From assembly GCA_020850375.1 (NCBI GenBank), contig JADZET010000061.1, positions 1 to 6,329 of the forward strand: a stretch of 6,329 nucleotides of DNA. Reading direction: 5' to 3'. Source of the stretch: Phycisphaeraceae bacterium (GTDB taxonomy: Bacteria > Planctomycetota > Phycisphaerae > Phycisphaerales > Phycisphaeraceae). The translations under genes and the position numbers were made by a program. Under the pieces are notes generated by a model, which searched no databases, had not been told where the DNA came from, and saw only the letters and a list, made by a program, of their open reading frames with translations. Shown here piece by piece: positions 5,375 through 6,329 of this stretch (its first letter is position 1; each line of letters begins with the position of its first letter).

Positions 5375-6329
5375 ATGCCCCTAATCGTCAGCTTCGACCC
5401 CATCCGCCGCGCCAAACCCGACGCCCTGGCCCTGCCCCTCTTCGACGACCAGCCTTGGCCAACCTTCTCCGCCCTGAGCGCCAAGGACCGAGCCTGGCTC
5501 GCCGACTGGCGCAAGACCAAGACCTTCCGCCCCGACCGCGGCCAAGCCCTGCTTGTCCACCCCACCCCCAAGCTCCCCCTGCTCCTGCTGGGGTTAGGCG
5601 CACCCAAGCTCCTCGACGCCCAGGCCGCACGCCTGGCCGGGGCCAACCTCACCCGCCTGGCCCAACGGGCAGGCCTCAGCCGCGTCGAGCTTGTCCTGCC
5701 CCCCCAGCTCAACACCCCCACCCTCGCTCACGCCTTCGGCCAGGGCGCCGTCCTGGCCGGCCTCCGCTTCGACGAATTCAAATCCCCCTCCGAGCCTCCC
5801 GCCTCGTCCCGCCTGCGGATCGAAGTCCATCAATCCAAGTGGCTCGCCGCCGCTAAACAAGGCGCCCTCGTCAGCACCTCCGCCAACGTCGCCCGCCGGC
5901 TCGCCGCCACCCCGCCCAACGTCGCCCACCCCCAGGCCATCGCCGACGCCTGCCGCAAACGGGCCCGTGAGGTAGGCCTGCGAATCAAAGTCATCACCGC
6001 CCCCCAACTCCGCCGCCTGGGCATGAACGGCCTGTGGTCCGTCGGCCGGGCCGGCTCAAGCGAGCCCTGTTTGATCGTCCTGGAGCATCGAGGCAGACCC
6101 AGCAAGTCTCAGACCGACCCTGTCGTCCTCGTCGGCAAGGCCGTCACCTACGACACCGGCGGGTACTCCCTCAAAACCGCCGAGGGCCAGCGCGGCATGA
6201 AATACGACAAGTGCGGCGGCATGGCCGTCCTCGGCGCCCTGCACGCCGCCGCCACGCTCAAGACCCCCACCCCCGTCGTCGGCCTGATCGCCGTCGCCGA
6301 GAACATGGTCGACCGCCGGGCCTACCGCG
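5375..6329 (+). CDS. pepA: Leucyl aminopeptidase (M17 family, PepA), C-terminus cut by window edge
   Basis: M17 aminopeptidases are cytoplasmic, hexameric two-metal enzymes that release N-terminal amino acids, preferring Leu, and help recycle peptides. 318 codons plus one base are visible, from an expected total near 500. Residues 1 to about 150 are the divergent N-terminal domain. The catalytic domain starts near 165 with the LAATPPNVAHP motif (176-186). Metal-binding and catalytic residues occur at the E. coli PepA spacing: Lys255 (K270) and Asp260 (D275) in VGKAVTYDTGG, Lys267 (K282) in YSLKT, and Asp278 (D293) in MKYDKCGG. AENMVDRRAYR at 308-318 leads into the part containing the remaining ligands (E. 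coli D352, E354), which is outside the window. Small departures from the common motif are Ala256 for Gly and Tyr264-Ser-Leu for Ile-Ser-Ile. Start ATG 5375 has GGGA seven bases upstream. A terminator-like hairpin precedes it. Confidence 0.95.
   Translation, partial: MPLIVSFDPIRRAKPDALALPLFDDQPWPTFSALSAKDRAWLADWRKTKTFRPDRGQALLVHPTPKLPLLLLGLGAPKLLDAQAARLAGANLTRLAQRAGLSRVELVLPPQLNTPTLAHAFGQGAVLAGLRFDEFKSPSEPPASSRLRIEVHQSKWLAAAKQGALVSTSANVARRLAATPPNVAHPQAIADACRKRAREVGLRIKVITAPQLRRLGMNGLWSVGRAGSSEPCLIVLEHRGRPSKSQTDPVVLVGKAVTYDTGGYSLKTAEGQRGMKYDKCGGMAVLGALHAAATLKTPTPVVGLIAVAENMVDRRAYR

Noticed and set aside
5332..5856. 174-codon plus-strand frame overlapping the start of pepA
   Set aside because: It is out of frame with the clear M17 aminopeptidase reading frame, and its product is Pro/Arg-rich low complexity.

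Overview
This 6,329-bp, GC-rich window carries five protein-coding genes, two of them cut by the window edges. There are no mobile elements, CRISPR arrays, rRNAs or tRNAs that I can see. The gene set and sequence style (high GC, strong C/G third-position bias, a YlbF-family protein in a genome that also encodes a leucyl aminopeptidase, RNase R and Lgt, and a large fraction of secreted proteins of unknown function) fit a bacterium of the Planctomycetota, possibly Phycisphaerae. That taxonomic call is an inference from general resemblance, not a proven placement.

Layout. Positions 1-948 (minus) hold the nearly complete gene for Lgt, the membrane enzyme that puts diacylglycerol on prolipoproteins. 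It lies 26 bp downstream of rnr (975-3413, minus), which encodes RNase R, so the two are probably co-transcribed. A 151-bp divergent intergenic region containing a perfect 10-bp tandem repeat separates rnr from a small plus-strand gene (3565-3969) of the YlbF/YmcA family. That gene ends in a strong intrinsic terminator (4002-4034). It converges on a minus-strand gene (4061-5140) for a secreted, alpha-helical, HEAT-like protein of unknown function. A second divergent intergenic region (5141-5374) follows, with a good sigma70-type promoter candidate for the secreted protein and a terminator-like hairpin just in front of the next gene. The window ends inside a plus-strand M17 leucyl aminopeptidase gene (5375-6329+).

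How the genes may work together. RNase R degrades structured RNA. YlbF-family proteins in Firmicutes act as partners of RNase Y, so the divergent rnr/ylbF-like pair could be a small RNA-metabolism locus; this is inference from position and family only. Lgt and PepA are housekeeping functions (lipoprotein maturation, peptide turnover). I see no convincing evidence of a new defence or mobile system. The points most worth checking are the pepA leader hairpin, the Glu-to-Asp change and longer loop in Lgt, the rnr/ylbF pairing and the uncharacterised secreted helical protein.
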